Origin: Balamuthia mandrillaris
Taxonomy: Eukaryota; Discosea; Longamoebia; Balamuthiidae
DNA: 42,305 nt
Reading direction: 5' to 3'
Assembly: GCA_031835245.1 (NCBI GenBank)
Contig: JAVKOQ010000408.1
Span: 1-42,305 of the forward strand
The notes under the pieces are model-generated. The model was given only the letters and a program-made list of their open reading frames with translations, was not told the DNA's origin and made no database searches. Positions 21,470 to 33,300 of the stretch are shown here, piece by piece; the stretch's first letter is position 1; every line of letters begins with the position of its first letter. Made by a program: the position numbers and the translations under genes.

Positions 21470-22026
21470 TGATATCATCATCACCCAATTTGGTATATCG
21501 TGATGTCATCCATTCCATCGGATGATGATGTCAGCATTGAGGAATGAAGCAAACAGGGAAGAAGAAGAGCAAGGGACTCATGGGATGATGAATGTAAACC
21601 TGCTTTTGCTTTGGTTGGGAAGACTGGGAGTTGCAAATAGATAGATATTGCTTGGATGGAACCAGGGTGATGAATGTAGTGTGCAGCTGTCTTTGAGAGA
21701 GCAGAGGGAGCTATGAGTAGTATACACCCTGAGCTCTTTTCTCCTCTGACCCTTGATAACAAGTGGTATGGAAGCAGGAACCATGGGCAAAGGGTGCTAT
21801 GAGACTGTTGGTTTACAACCCGGAACATGACGGCGACCTGGAATCCTTCCTTCGGCAACTGAGGAACAACCTTCAAATTGTCAACCTGCATCCCAACATG
21901 TGGAACATGGCCCTAGCAAAGCACACACAAAGGGTCCAAGACCGCTTCCAGCTGGGTGCAAAACAACATGTTAGTTATTCCTCGCTTGCCATGATGGCAT
22001 CAGGCCAGAGACGTCTACGTTTTTAA
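21470..22026 (+). mobile_element. Remnant of an LTR retrotransposon (LTR end, primer-binding site, gag-like fragment)
   Basis: A stretch of about 290 bp bounded by TG and CA (about 21470-21761) is followed after two bases by TGGTAT and, a few bases on, AGCAGGAACC. This resembles a primer-binding site complementary to the 3' end of initiator-Met tRNA. A gag-like reading frame fragment follows directly. Composition differs from the repeat-rich host spacers. No pol part or second LTR is seen, so it is a broken, partial copy; its short length suggests an old insertion. The superfamily is not decided. It is called on structure only. Confidence 0.45.
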
Positions 22027-22227
22027 AATGCTTAAAATTCCTTAAAAATTGTTAACATTTTTTGCCTGGAATTCATCCTGCTGAAACTCTTCTGCTTCTG
22101 TTCTCACCCATATGTTCAGATCAATAAAAAACAACCCCCCCAAAGGTCAAATGGTGCAGCATTCCAGGAGCAAGGCTGCACAAATCTAACGGTCACAAAA
22201 ACAAAGAAAGAAAGAAAAAGAAAAAAA
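22027..22227. promoter_or_regulatory. Promoter side of the phosphatase gene
   Basis: About 200 bp between the LTR-element remnant and the phosphatase start. It contains a short C run and A/T-rich words but no GTCGAC. Confidence 0.3.
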
Positions 22228-24305
22228 ATGCCACCACGGCGGAGAACGGCCAAGCGAACGCGTCGGGCAGCTGAGGGCCTGAAAGCAAGGACGACCAGTG
22301 CCACCACCACCACCACCGCGTATTCTGCAGAGAGAGCAGCAGCAGAGGAAGAAAAGGATCAGCAGAGGAAAGAGACGCACAGAGGAGGAAGAGGCGCAAA
22401 AAAACAGAAGAAGATCGAAAGTCGGTGGGAACGAAAGAGGCAGCAGGAACAACAACAACACAAACAACGTCGTCGTCGCCTCTTCTTCTTCTTCACCGCC
22501 AACGAAAACATTTCCAACGAAACGAAAAGCAATTGAAGAAGAAGAGGAAAAGGAAAAGGAGCAAAGCACAAGAGGAGAACAACAGCAACAAACGCACAAA
22601 CGACGGAGAACGGACGAGGAGAATGGCTTTGTGGTCGCTACCGAAAAAAACAACAGCACTCCCTCCCTTTCAACGGCTTCTTCCTCCTCCTCTTCTTCTC
22701 CCTCCGTTGCTTTCTATCGCTATTTGAAAGGGTTCTTCGCCTCTCCTTCGGAACCTTCTGCTTCCTTCAACGACTCTTCCTCTTCCTCTTCTTCTTCTTC
22801 CTCTCCGTTGGTCCCTTCTTCTTCTTCTTCTTCTTCAGCCTTTTCCTTCAGCAACAGCAACTCTTTGCACACCCCAACAAAACGTGCCTCTCCTTTCGCC
22901 GCCGCCGCCTCCTCCTCCTCCTCTCCTTTCATCACCTCCGCCTCGCCCAGCAGCAACAGCAAGGGTGGTAGTAGCACTCCCATTCACTCGGTCTCTCGTG
23001 TCGGTCGTTCTCGTCTTCGTCCTCAACGCCTGCCTCTCTCTCCTTCTTCTTCTTCCTCCTCCTCTGCTTCTCCCTTTCAACGAAGACTCGTTTCCTCTTC
23101 TTCCGCTCCAAACTTGACAAAAACGATGAGCAACCACAGCGACAGACGGTCGCTTTTTAGCTCCTCCTCTTCCTCCTCCACGCCAAGCCTTTGGTCTTCT
23201 CTCTTTTCGCACCGTTGGTGGTCTTTTGGTTCTGCTTCTTCAAACCCCAACGACAGCAAAAGCAATACCAACCACGAAGAAGAAACAGAAGAAGCGACGA
23301 CTCAAGAAAACGAGGATAAAGCCGAATATGAAGATGAACAAAAGCGACGAAGAAGAAGAAGAAGAGGAGAAGGGACAACAAAGAAGAAAGAGAGCAAAAA
23401 TCACTCCAAAAGAAGAAGAGGAAGAAGAGGAAGAAGAAGTTGAAATACCTGAAGAAGGGGAGGAGGAAGAAGAAGAACAATTTGATCCTTATGCCTTCAT
23501 CCGAACCCTGCCACCACGACCTCCTCCTCCCGAAGGTTTTGGCCCATTACCTCTCCCTCCAGCTTCCCCTCCTGCACCAAAGAAGACGCAACGCGGAAGC
23601 TCTCTTCTCCCAACCCTTGTGCTCGACCTGGACGAGACTCTGGTTCACAGCAGCGTGGAGAAGACGGACCAAGCGGACGCCACCTTCACCGTTCGATGGG
23701 ATCGAATGGAGTACACCATCTACGCTCGGTTTCGCCCTTTCCTGCATCAGTTCCTGAGGGAGGTGGCCAAACGCTTTGAGGTGGTAGTCTTCACGGCGTC
23801 ACAGGGAGTGTATGCTGCCAAGTTGTTGGACCTACTTGATCCTGATCATACTCTTATTCAGTATGTTATTGTTTTTCATCTCTTCTGCTTTCCTCTTTCT
23901 TCTTCTTCTCTCTATTCCTCTTCCTTTTCTATCTTCTTTTCTCTTCTTTTCTCTTCTTCTTTGCCCAAATTCTCTTTCCTCTTGTTCTCTTCCGTTTGTC
24001 TTACAACAACAAAAAACATTCAAAGACATCGCCTCTACAGAGAGGCATGCACCTATGTCAACGGCAACTACGTGAAGGACTTGACCATCCTCGGCCGCAA
24101 CCTGGCGCGAGTGATCATCGTCGACAACTCTCCACAAGCGTTCGGCTACCAACTGGACAACGGCATTCCCATCGAGAGCTGGTTTGATGACCCTCATGAC
24201 CGATGCCTGCTGGAGCTGCTCGACTTTTTGAAGCAAGTGAGCGATGTGGAGGACGTTCGTCCGTTCATTCGTCAAAAGTATGGCGTCTACAAACTCGTCT
24301 ATTAG
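22228..24305 (+). CDS. CTD/NIF-type (FCP1/SCP-like) serine phosphatase with long disordered N-terminus
   Basis: The catalytic half is certain: 23263-23860 joined to 24026-24305. It shows LVLDLDETLVHSS (the DxDxT nucleophile loop, about residues 428-440), VVVFTASQGVYA, YREACTYVNGNYVKDL and VIIVDNSPQAF, the full signature of SCP/Dullard-like phosphatases that dephosphorylate Ser residues such as those in the RNA polymerase II tail. Upstream, two other frames are open and biased to Arg/Gln/Glu and Ser. They join if two very short introns are removed, 22469-22529 (61 bp) and 23214-23262 (49 bp); both have lengths that restore phase and end in AAAAG. This gives 600 residues from the ATG at 22228. 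If those joins are wrong, translation could start at 23328 (270 residues). Confidence 0.85.
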
Positions 24306-24501
24306 TAGTCTGCTCTCTCTCTTTGTTTCCTCTCTCTCTCTCTCTCTCTCTGCGCTCTTCTCTCTTCTGTCTCTCTTTTTATTCTCTCTGTTTCCTCTCT
24401 CCCTCTTCTCTCTCTTCTCTCTCCCTTTTCTTTCTCTTCTCTTCTTTCTCTTCTCTCTTCTCTCTCTCTTCTTTTTAAGTTTGTTTTTTTTTTTAATATA
24501 T
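24306..24501. other. Convergent spacer, CT-rich
   Basis: 196 bp between facing stop codons, dominated by CT/TTC runs and a T homopolymer. No gene seen. Confidence 0.6.
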
Positions 24502-26778
24502 TTATTCTTTTGTTCGATAACGTTTGTCGCGTTGTTCTATTTTTGTTTCTTCTTCGCTGCTGCCTGTGGCTTCATCCTCTTCGTCCGTTCTTTGGAATTC
24601 GAGCAGTTCTACGTCTTCTCCTTCTTCCACATCCGCTCTCTGTTTCATTTTCATCATTCGTTTCTCTTGCTCGTCCTCTTCTCCATCTATATCTTCCTTT
24701 CTTTCTCCGTTTGTCGCTCCTTCCGTCAATTTCTCCCTCAAATCTCCATAGACGGTGACTTTCTTCCAATCGAGCAACCAAATGAACGACAAGAAGACGA
24801 GGCAGGAAAGAATGGCGGAGAGGCCCAGTGCCATCCACAAACCAGCAACGCCAAAGTCCAAAGTGAAGGCCAGAAGAAAAGCGGCGGGAAGGCCGATTGC
24901 ATAAAAGGCAACGAGGTTGACAGCAGCCCCTAACTTTTGCCAACCCACTCCGCGAAGAATGCCTCCTCCTACTGCGTTTAGTCCATCGAACATCTATTTG
25001 TTTCGCAGTGTTAAAAAAGAAGGAAGAGAGAGAGAGCCAATGCGCAAGACAGAAAATATGAGAGCAGAGAGAACGAACCAAGAAACAAACAACAACAGGC
25101 AAAATTTTGGCGGTGATGGCAACAACATCATCGTCGCTGGAGAAGACATAACCCCAAACATGTCTCGCTGCGAACAAGCACAACGCTACCACGGACGCTT
25201 CGGCTTTAAGAAGTAAAAGTAAGCAAATAATGATCGAGAAACAGAAAAGTTGCAAAGGGAAAGAGAGAAGAGCAAAAAAGAATAGAGAACAGAAAAGAGT
25301 GAACGAAGAGACAACGCACAAGCAGTAAGATAGATCATAAGACGAGCGCACTTGGACGCTCTTGTAGGATTCAGGTCTCCCACAAGATTGCCCACTCGCA
25401 CTGTTGTAGCCAAGCTTATCCCCAGCGGTACCATGTAGCACAACGCAGTGGTGTTCAACACCAGTGCGTGGGCTGCCAATGCGTTGGTGCCAATCCTTCC
25501 TGCCAGTAAGGCATGAATCTCGAAGCCCCACCACTCGGCGCATATCATTACGATACCAGGGAGACCCAAGAGGAACATCTCGCGCCAGCCTTGGAAGCAT
25601 TGGGAGAGCTGGAAGCCCGGCCAGGTCTTGCGGTGGAGAGAAAGGCAGTAGACACTCAACCAAAGAGCTAAAGTAACGCTAAAATAGGTTATAACGAGTG
25701 CTAAAGGAGCTCCTATGAAACTATTGTTGATTCGTTAAACGAGAATAGAGAAAGAACGAAAGAAACGACAAGAAAGAAAGAAAGCAAGAGAGCAAGAGCA
25801 AGAGAAAGGATGAAAGAGAAAGAGAGCGAGAAACGACGAAAGAGAGAGTCTAAATGAAGAGCCAAGTGGAAAGAAAAGAGGATAGACGCCAAAAAAAAAG
25901 AAGACCAACCCAATAGAAAATATGCGAATAAGAACGTAATTTCCAATAAAGTTAACAACGATGCCCAATATAGACGCTAACATTGTTGGTAGCACGATGG
26001 ACTGTGCCATTAAATAACGCTTCAACGACTCGAACAAAACGTAACACGGTAACGCTGGGATCATTGTCCTATATTTTTGTGGTTGATTGTGTTTTGTCAG
26101 TACCCCAAAGACAGAAAGAAAACAGAAAGAGATATGTACTTCGTGTATACAGCAGCTAATCTAGAAGTCTCTGTTTTGTTTTAGCAAAATAATATAGAAC
26201 GAATAACGATTATACATGCATAAAAAGAAACCGATAAGTAAGAACAGATACACGAAAAGCAGAGGAGAAAAAAGAAAAGGAATAGAGATGAAAGAAGAAC
26301 AACAAACCAGGATCCTGTTTTGCTCTCAATAACAACTCCTCAGCAAAGAACCAAATGGCGGCAATGGGGATGCATAGCAACATTAGTATTACGATGGCTC
26401 TCTGCAACACTAATCCAACTCTCTATGGTCATTTTATTGTTAGTTTTTCCACTAAAACCTTCAAAATGAGGAGAAGAGGACTAGATACGTGATAGCTTTG
26501 GGCTCCAAAAGCTTGCGAACAAAGAGTATCCAACGCCGAGAGAAGGCCAATGATGAGAGAGAAGCCAAGCGCGTTACAGTACATCGTCCCTAATGCTGCT
26601 GCTGCAAGTTCTGTCGGTCCCAAATGACCCTTTTGAAACAAGAATAAGCAGGAAGAATAAGAAGAATAAGAAAAGAAAGAAGAACAACAAGAAGAAGAAA
26701 GAAGGAGTAACAAGAAGGAGAATGTAGAATTGAAGAAGAAGAAGAAGAAGAAGAAGAAGAAGAAGAACAAGAACAACC

Positions 26779-26822
<44 letters not shown>

Positions 26823-26829
26823 GAAGCTT

Positions 26830-26901
<72 letters not shown>

Positions 26902-27821
26902 AAGCACAAGCACAAGCACAAGCACAAGCACAAGCACAAGCACAAGCACAAGCACAAGCGCAAGCACAGGCACAAGCGCAAGCGCAAGCACAAGCACAAG
27001 CACAAGCACAAAGGAGAGGAGGAAGCACAAAGAAACAGTACCACAAAAAAGAGACTGACGAGTTGAATGAACATGGTACAAAGGTAAGAGCCGGCTATGG
27101 GCGCTGCCAACCTGGAGCAAAAAGTAGAGTGACGGAAGAAGAGAAGAGAAGAGAAGAGAAGAGAAGAGAAGAGAAGAGAAGAGAAGAGAAGAGAAGAGAA
27201 GAGAAGAGAAGAGAAGAGAAGAGAAGAGAAGAGAAGAGAAGAAGAAGAGAAGAGAAGAGAAGAGAAGAGAAGAGAAAAGAGAAGAGAAGAGAAGAGAAGA
27301 GAAGAGAAGAGAAGAGAACGATGAAGAGAAGAGAAGAGAAGAGAACGAAAGAAAGAGAAGAGAACGATGAAGAGAAGAGAAGAGAAGAGAACGATGAAAG
27401 AAGAGAACGATAGAGAAGAACGATGAAGAGAAGAGAACGATGAAGAGAAGAGAAGAGATGGTAACAAAAAAAAGAGATTCGTAGTAAGAAAAAGGGAGCG
27501 AAACAACAAGAACAAGCAGGAGAAGCGTTACTTGAGGACGATGCAAAGCTCCTGAAGAGCAACACTTTGGTCGTGCCACCGACGGAACCGGTCTCTCGCT
27601 TCGCCCAAGAAAAAGCCTCCTGCGCCTCTCCGCTTTTCTTCCTCCTCCTCATCAAACGAAGCGATCCGCAAGGAAGAACTCCCTCCTCTCCGATCCTCCT
27701 CCTCCTCCTCCTCCTCCTCCTCATCGAACAGCACATCCTCCGCGAGAGCAGCGTCCCCTCCGCCTTGCAAGGAGAAGGAGCCCTCCTCCTCTTCTCCGCC
27801 GCCTTCCTTTGCACCCCGCAT
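24502..27821 (-). CDS. MATE-family multidrug/toxin extrusion transporter
   Basis: Nine exons: 27821-27532, 27111-27042, 26629-26489, 26422-26308, 26170-26140, 26068-25910, 25720-25320, 25203-25091, 24993-24502 (603 residues). An acidic N-terminus leads into two bundles of six helices. Landmarks: LKLAAPIAGSYLCTM, GHLGPTELAAAALG, LDTLCSQAFGA, GLVLQRAIVI, IPALPCYVLFESLKRYL, IHALLAGRIGTNALAAHA, VRVGNLVGDLNPTRASKCA and MFDGLNAVGGGILRGVGWQ. The tail is acidic. The family exports organic cations by proton or sodium antiport. A 31-base micro-exon (26140-26170) is required to supply the conserved link between the DP and IPALP motifs. Introns of 412 and 420 bp hold minisatellites. The acceptor for exon 8 could be six bases further on, and the donor of exon 8 is ambiguous by a few codons. 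Confidence 0.94.
26741..27014. repeat. GAA and AAC microsatellites followed by a hexamer minisatellite (GAGCAC / AAGCAC)
   Basis: Inside intron 26630-27041. GAA (about 26733-26767) and AAC (about 26777-26821) arrays are followed by about ten GAGCAC units (26829-26900) and then about eighteen AAGCAC units, a few of them variant. The two hexamer blocks differ at one position of a CpG (CACG versus CACA). Confidence 0.92.
27137..27455. repeat. (AGAAG)n pentamer array in a MATE intron
   Basis: A pure AGAAG array of about 100 bp, then interrupted copies with AACGATGA inserts, fills intron 27112-27531. On the sense strand it reads CTTCT. Confidence 0.95.
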
Positions 27822-28428
27822 GGCCCCGGCCTTGGTCGATCCTCTCCTCTCCTCCGGACTTCCCTTCTCTTCTTCCCCTTTGTGACGCACTACGCAAAAC
27901 GCCGAGTCAGATTGGCAAATTTCGTTCTTTTTTCTTCGTTTTGTCTACAAAAATAATGATGTCGACGCAGCAGATTTCCAGGAATTTTCCTTTTATGTCG
28001 ACAGATTTTGATTCATCAGGTCGACATGGTAATTTGTCTCTTTTCTTCGGTCTTTTTGGTTTTGTAATGTTGCTTGGCTGCTTGTTATAGGTTCTTCTTC
28101 TTCTTCTTCTTCTTCTTTGTTTTGCTTCTCATGTTGACTTAACTTTATGATAGAAATTCTTTATTTCTTACAAGGAAGAAAAAGCGGATATGTATTCTAT
28201 CAGATAACCGGAGTCATGAAATGATGGACTAACTGAACATTTGTTGTTAAAGGCCTGCGCATTGGTATTCATCAAGGTCCATAAACAACAAGAGCAGCAC
28301 GTCTTTCTTCTGCTTCTTCTTCATTTACTTTTTTTCCGTTTATGTTACGAGGTAACGCTGTTAAAGGGATCTTGTTATTTTGTGACAAAACTTTTTCTTA
28401 GCGTTCCTTATATTTGATGAAAACTCAA
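27822..28428. promoter_or_regulatory. MATE promoter region with three GTCGAC palindromes (27961, 27997, 28020)
   Basis: The MATE start is at 27821. Three GTCGAC hexamers lie 140-204 bp upstream, spaced 36 and 23 bp, the densest cluster in the window. The rest (28030-28428) is the 3' flank of the ankyrin gene and holds a CTT repeat near 28090. No gene seen. Confidence 0.45.
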
Positions 28429-30165
28429 CTATAATCTCTGACCAGCAGGGGCAGGAGGTAAGGGTTTCGATCCCTTCCGTCTCTCTCCACCAGGGGAGGA
28501 GGTCGGCGAGGACTGGCTGTATAACATTACCGGTTCGGCTCCTCCACCACCTCCTCCAATGCCTGCCCTCACCCTCGCTTGTTCCATCTCCAATTCGTAC
28601 CTCTGGATGTTCTCCTTCTCCATGTGGATATGATACAGCAGTTCCCTCTCGTAGTTGGAGTCGTAGGTAAGAAGATGCAAGAAAGAGCTGATGTAGTCGA
28701 TGTCCTCCTCCTCTGTGATTCCGAACGAACATTCGCTTAGAGCAAGCAGTTGCATTGCCTTCTTTTGTTGCACCCTAACTCGACTCAACTCTGAAGAGAA
28801 ACTCAACGCACTAGATGAGGAAGTATTGCTGGCACATTGCGCCGACAGAGATCGTCTTCGAAGAGACGGATTCGGGACAGATGGTCGTGCAGGAGGAACG
28901 CCACTCTTTCTTGTCCTTGGAGGCACTGCAGGAGGTTCCTTTGGTCTTGCTCCCATGTTGGCCAACAAGTTCGAGTCTGAGGTATAATACGCTCCGTCGT
29001 AGCCACCTCCTGACAACCTTACCGTTCTTGGATGGGGAAAGGCCTTATCAGGGATGTTTGACACTCCCATGCCAGCAGGCTCAGAGTTGGTTCGATGAGG
29101 GGAATGAACCGGCAGAGAGCGTCGCATTGCTTCCGCGCATTTTCTTTTCTCCTCCTCCTGATGTGCAGTGATGAGCTCGACAATGGAGGTTAGAGAGAGC
29201 TCCGAAGCTATCGCGAGAGGTGTTCCGTCCTTGCCGCCGGTGGAGGGGTCTGCGCCCCACATCAGAAGCTCTTTGACCATGGCTTCGTTGGCTCTCCTGA
29301 CAGCCAAGTGAAGTGCGGTCTCTCCAAAACTATTTGGCGGTTTGTATATAATAAGAGACATTGAAGAAGAAGATAAAGAAGGAGCAGCAGCAAGCGAGAA
29401 GGCAGAAGCAAACGATGACAAGAGAAGTTTGAATGGAACCAAAGCAAGAGGGAATGCAAACTTATTCTTGTTGTTGACCAAAGCTCCATTTTTCAAGAGG
29501 TATCGAACTACATTGACTCGGTCTTTCATGGTTGCGGCATGAAGAGGAGTCTCTCCGTTGCTGTTTCTTGCGTTGACGTTGCTGCCTCTGCTGAGCAGTA
29601 GGTCCAGGGTTTGATAAAGCAGCTCCTTTCCTCCAACCACATCTTCATTTCGAACTATGGATTGCAGGACATGAGTTAGGAAGAAAGAGAAAAAGCGAGA
29701 GAGGAGGAGAATAAGAAAGAAGAGAAAGATCACAGACCTAAGTAATGCAGAGGTGTGTTGAAGTCGTTGGTAACAGCGTGAATGTTGGCCCCGGCGTCTA
29801 TCAATACTTTAATGGTTTCGAGTTGACTGAAATAACAAGCGGAATGAAGAGCAGTCCATCCGCTTTTATCTGCTTGATTCAAACTGAGTTGTTCTCTGTT
29901 ATTTCAAGATATTAAGGATGTTAGTTTGTTTTGCCCGCTCGAAATGGTCGAGAAAGAACAGAGGAGAAGTTTACTTGTATTTAGAGAGAAGGTGTTTCAA
30001 AACTGGGAGGTTTCCTGTTTCAGCAGCTTTATGATAGGGCGTTGGTTCTGGCCGGCCTTGAAGGTCTTTTAGATATCTTTTCCCTCCTGTGGCTTTAAGT
30101 GCCTTCTGAAAGTCTTTAGCCGAGGCGGTTGCCGCCAGCTCCACCACCGCATCGTTTCCTGACAT
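28429..30165 (-). CDS. Ankyrin-repeat protein with proline-rich and coiled-coil tail
   Basis: Exons: 30165-29975, 29895-29738, 29654-29462, 29329-28429 (480 residues). About five to six ankyrin repeats fill residues 1 to about 240, for example TPYHKAAETGNLPVLKHLL, GWTALHSACYFSQLETIKVL, NTPLHYLV, GETPLHAATMKDRVNVVRYL and GETALHLAVRRANEAMVKEL. The second half has SH3-ligand-like prolines (KEPPAVPPRTRKSGVPPARP), then a helical stretch rich in Glu/Arg (about 370-450) and a Gly/Pro-rich end. Probably a cytoskeletal or signalling scaffold; no enzyme domain is present. The 132 bp intron 29330-29461 is in frame and stop-free, but removing it restores the canonical repeat NNFGETALH. It shares a promoter region with the HECT gene. 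Confidence 0.92.
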
Positions 30166-30381
30166 GTCTCTTCTTCTTCCTTTTTTTTTCGTTTCTCTTC
30201 TTTTCTTCCCTCTCTCTTTCGCCAAACGACGTTTAAAAGTTTCCTTAAAAGGTTTGTTGTCGACGTTCCAACCCATGACGACACGGATAATTTGGAATGT
30301 AAAGTATGACAAGAATGGGTGAATATCTCGTGTCGTCATGATGTTTGTCGACAATAAAGAAGGAAGGGAAAGAAGAAAGAG
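30166..30381. promoter_or_regulatory. Divergent promoter of ankyrin and HECT genes, GTCGAC at 30259-30264 and 30347-30352
   Basis: 216 bp between divergent ATGs with two GTCGAC palindromes, 94 bp from the ankyrin start and 30 bp before the HECT start. The second reads TTGTCGACAA, a ten-base palindrome. An upstream ATG at 30338 lies in another frame, so the HECT transcript probably starts after it. Confidence 0.45.
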
Positions 30382-33300
30382 ATGCAAGCGCTGGAGAGAG
30401 GCAGAAACGGTAGCGGAGAACAACGACCCAGCGTGGCTGTTCTTTCCTCCGGGGCGCTTGCGCTGTTGGTGCTGTTGTTCGTTGTGCACAAAACGGTGGC
30501 GTTCCTGCTCGTTTTGTTGCGCTTCTTTGCCGCCCTGCCCCCTCCTCTGCTGCTCACCGTGGTGGTGCTCATCGCTGCTTCGCAGATCCATTCCTTTCTC
30601 CAACGACGAACCAGAACGCCAATAAGGTTGATCGATATTCCTTCTTCGTTTTCTTCTTCTTCTTCAGCTTCCAGAGATGCGAGAGCTACGCTCTCCTTAG
30701 GAAGGTTTGGTCTGCTTGGAAAGGTGCTGGACGCTCGACGAAGTTATGTGGAGGGAGATGGGGTTAACGCACGTCCTGGTTGTGCTGGCCAAGCACTTTC
30801 CTTCCTTGTCAAGGTTTTTATTCTTTTATTCTTCTCTTTCCCTGTATCTTCTCTCTTCTCTTCGTCGTTCCCTTCATCGTTCTCTTCGTCGTTCTCTCCT
30901 CTTCATCGTTCTCTCCTCTCCTCTCCTCTCCTCTCCTCTCCCTCTCCCTCTCCCTCTCCTCTCCCTCTCCTCTCCTCTCTCTCCTCTCCTCTCCTCTCTC
31001 TCCTCTCCTCTCCTCTCCTCTCCCTCTCTCCTCTCCTCTCCCTCTCCTCTCCTCTCCTCTCCCTCTCCTCTCCTCTCCTCTCCTCTCCTCTCCTCTCCTC
31101 TCCTCTCCTCTCCTCTCCTTCTCATCTCTTCTCTAACACTCGTTGTTATACAGTTTTGTTGCAAAAATAAGAAGCGATGGAAGCAAGAGGTGACCAACTT
31201 TGAAGTGATGATATCAGGAGAATGCGAACTGGTTCCCACTACAAAGATGATCGTCGATGAGGAAGGCGGCGCCGCTTGTCATGTTAGTTACATGGCTCGT
31301 AAGGCTGGCCGCTATTCCATCTCCGTTTTGGTGGACGGCCAACATGTTCGAAAGAGTCCTTTCCAAGTTGTTGTTGCTGCTGGTTCGTTCTCTTTCTGCT
31401 TTCCACAAACTAACAACACGTTGTCATCTTCAAAAACAAAACTGACCCTAAAAAAATAAATAAAAAGGCGAAATGGATCCTCAACATAGTGCCGTAAAAG
31501 GATCCGCGTTGGGTCCACTTCCGTTAGAGGCCGGAGAATCCACATTTTTGGAACTTCAACCTCGTGACCGCTTTGGTAATCCTCATTCGAGCGGTGGAGG
31601 TCTTCGTGGAACATTCACTCTTAAGGTTTTTCTTTATTTTTATTTTGGTCTTTCGTTTGTTTTCGTTTCTTCTTTCTTGCGTTTCATTTTTTTCCTTAGG
31701 ACTTATTAACGTGAAGAATAAATAGATGAGGGGAAGGAGAGAAGAAGGCAAGCCACCAAACAAACCAGTTGCTATCTCACTGTCAGTCGCTACAATAGAT
31801 AACGGTAATGGGACGTATCTCCTTCATTTCGTGCCACCACGTTCTGGACTCTGGAACGCTCTTCTATCCTACGATGACAAACCTTTACAAAATGGATCAT
31901 GGCAAATTCTTGTTCTTTCACGTATGCCCCTTCCACTTTTTACTCTTCTTTTCCTTCTATTTCTTTTTCTCTTCCTTCCTTCCCTTCTTTTTCCATTCCG
32001 AAGTAACTTTAACGCCACCACAAAAGATGCACAATTGGAACAAGTGAATGAGAATGTAAATAACAAACGAGCGACATTCAAAGCCCTTTTGGATCGCTCC
32101 ACTGTATATATCATGTTAACACAAAGAGTAAAACACTCTCCTTTCTCTGTCCTTTCATCTTTTCTTACTTTTTTTTTTGGCAATAACAGCAATTTATTAT
32201 CACTTCGTATTTTCTTGGAATTGTACCGAAACGGCTTTATACTCTTCGTGCCTCACCCAATTTACAGGTACGCTTTATTCTCAGTACTCCTTCTGTTTGT
32301 GTGCATGTGTGTTGTGTTTCTATCTTTCTCATCGCATTCACCTTGTTTTGAAAGATTAAAATCTCAGAGAAAGATTTGACGACGTTTCAACTGGAAGTGG
32401 AACCGTCGCGTTGGATAACAATTGCTAGCAAAGAACGTAATTTGATGTATGGCACTTACTTGTCTTTCATCTATCGCAATTTAGGTTCGTTCCCGTTGCT
32501 TTTCCGTTCTGTTGTAACTCAAAGTTAACATATTTTTTCTTTCAACAAACAAAAGGACTGAGTGGAGGGGCTTTTGAAGATAAAAGAGAGTTCCTTTACG
32601 CAGAACTTCGAAAGTTGCATAGTGATAGTCAATTCTTTCGCCGTACCACAAGTACTACTCTTCTGTTCTTTCTGCGTTTCTTATTCCTTCACTCTTCTTT
32701 CTTTGTTCTTTCTTCTCCCTTCTTTCTTCTTCCTATTAGCCTTCGGAATCCAACAATCCTAACAAATACCAACAATACCAACAGAAATAACAATAGATAG
32801 ACAAAATCTCCTCGAATCGAGTTACACCGCCTTATGCAAGCTCTCCGTAGAAGAATGGCGAAGGAGTTTTCACATCACTTTCTCAGGAGAGTTGGGTTGC
32901 GATATGGGCGGCCTTTCTCGAGAATTCTTCATGATACTCGCCAGAGAGTTTTTTGGCAAGAAAGAGAACGGTCTCTTTGGTCCTCTTTCCTCTGATTCTT
33001 CCTCTGGTCCTGTACATCCTCTTCCTCCTCTTTCTCGGACTTCCTCTTGTTCTTCTTCTTCTTCTTCTTCCTCTTCTTCCTCTTCTTCGAAAGGAAAAGA
33101 CAAAGTTGCATTGATGGAAGCAACAAACAATGAATCAACAACGTCGACAAAAAGGTTATCAGACAGTTGGAACTTGTTCGATTTGATGAGCTGGAAAAAC
33201 GGAAGTACAAACGAAAACGAAAAAAAGAGTTCCGAAGAAGACGAAGACCGATTGTTGGACTATTTTCGTGTTGCTGGACTGTTTCTGGCCAAATGTATAT

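Noticed and set aside
26574-27579. Long minus-strand frames of Ser/Leu/Phe across the MATE introns
   Set aside because: They translate the AGAAG and GAGCAC/AAGCAC satellites; the MATE exons use another frame and splice around them.
30338-30625. 95-codon frame starting upstream of the HECT start
   Set aside because: It is out of frame with the conserved HECT product and probably begins before transcription starts.
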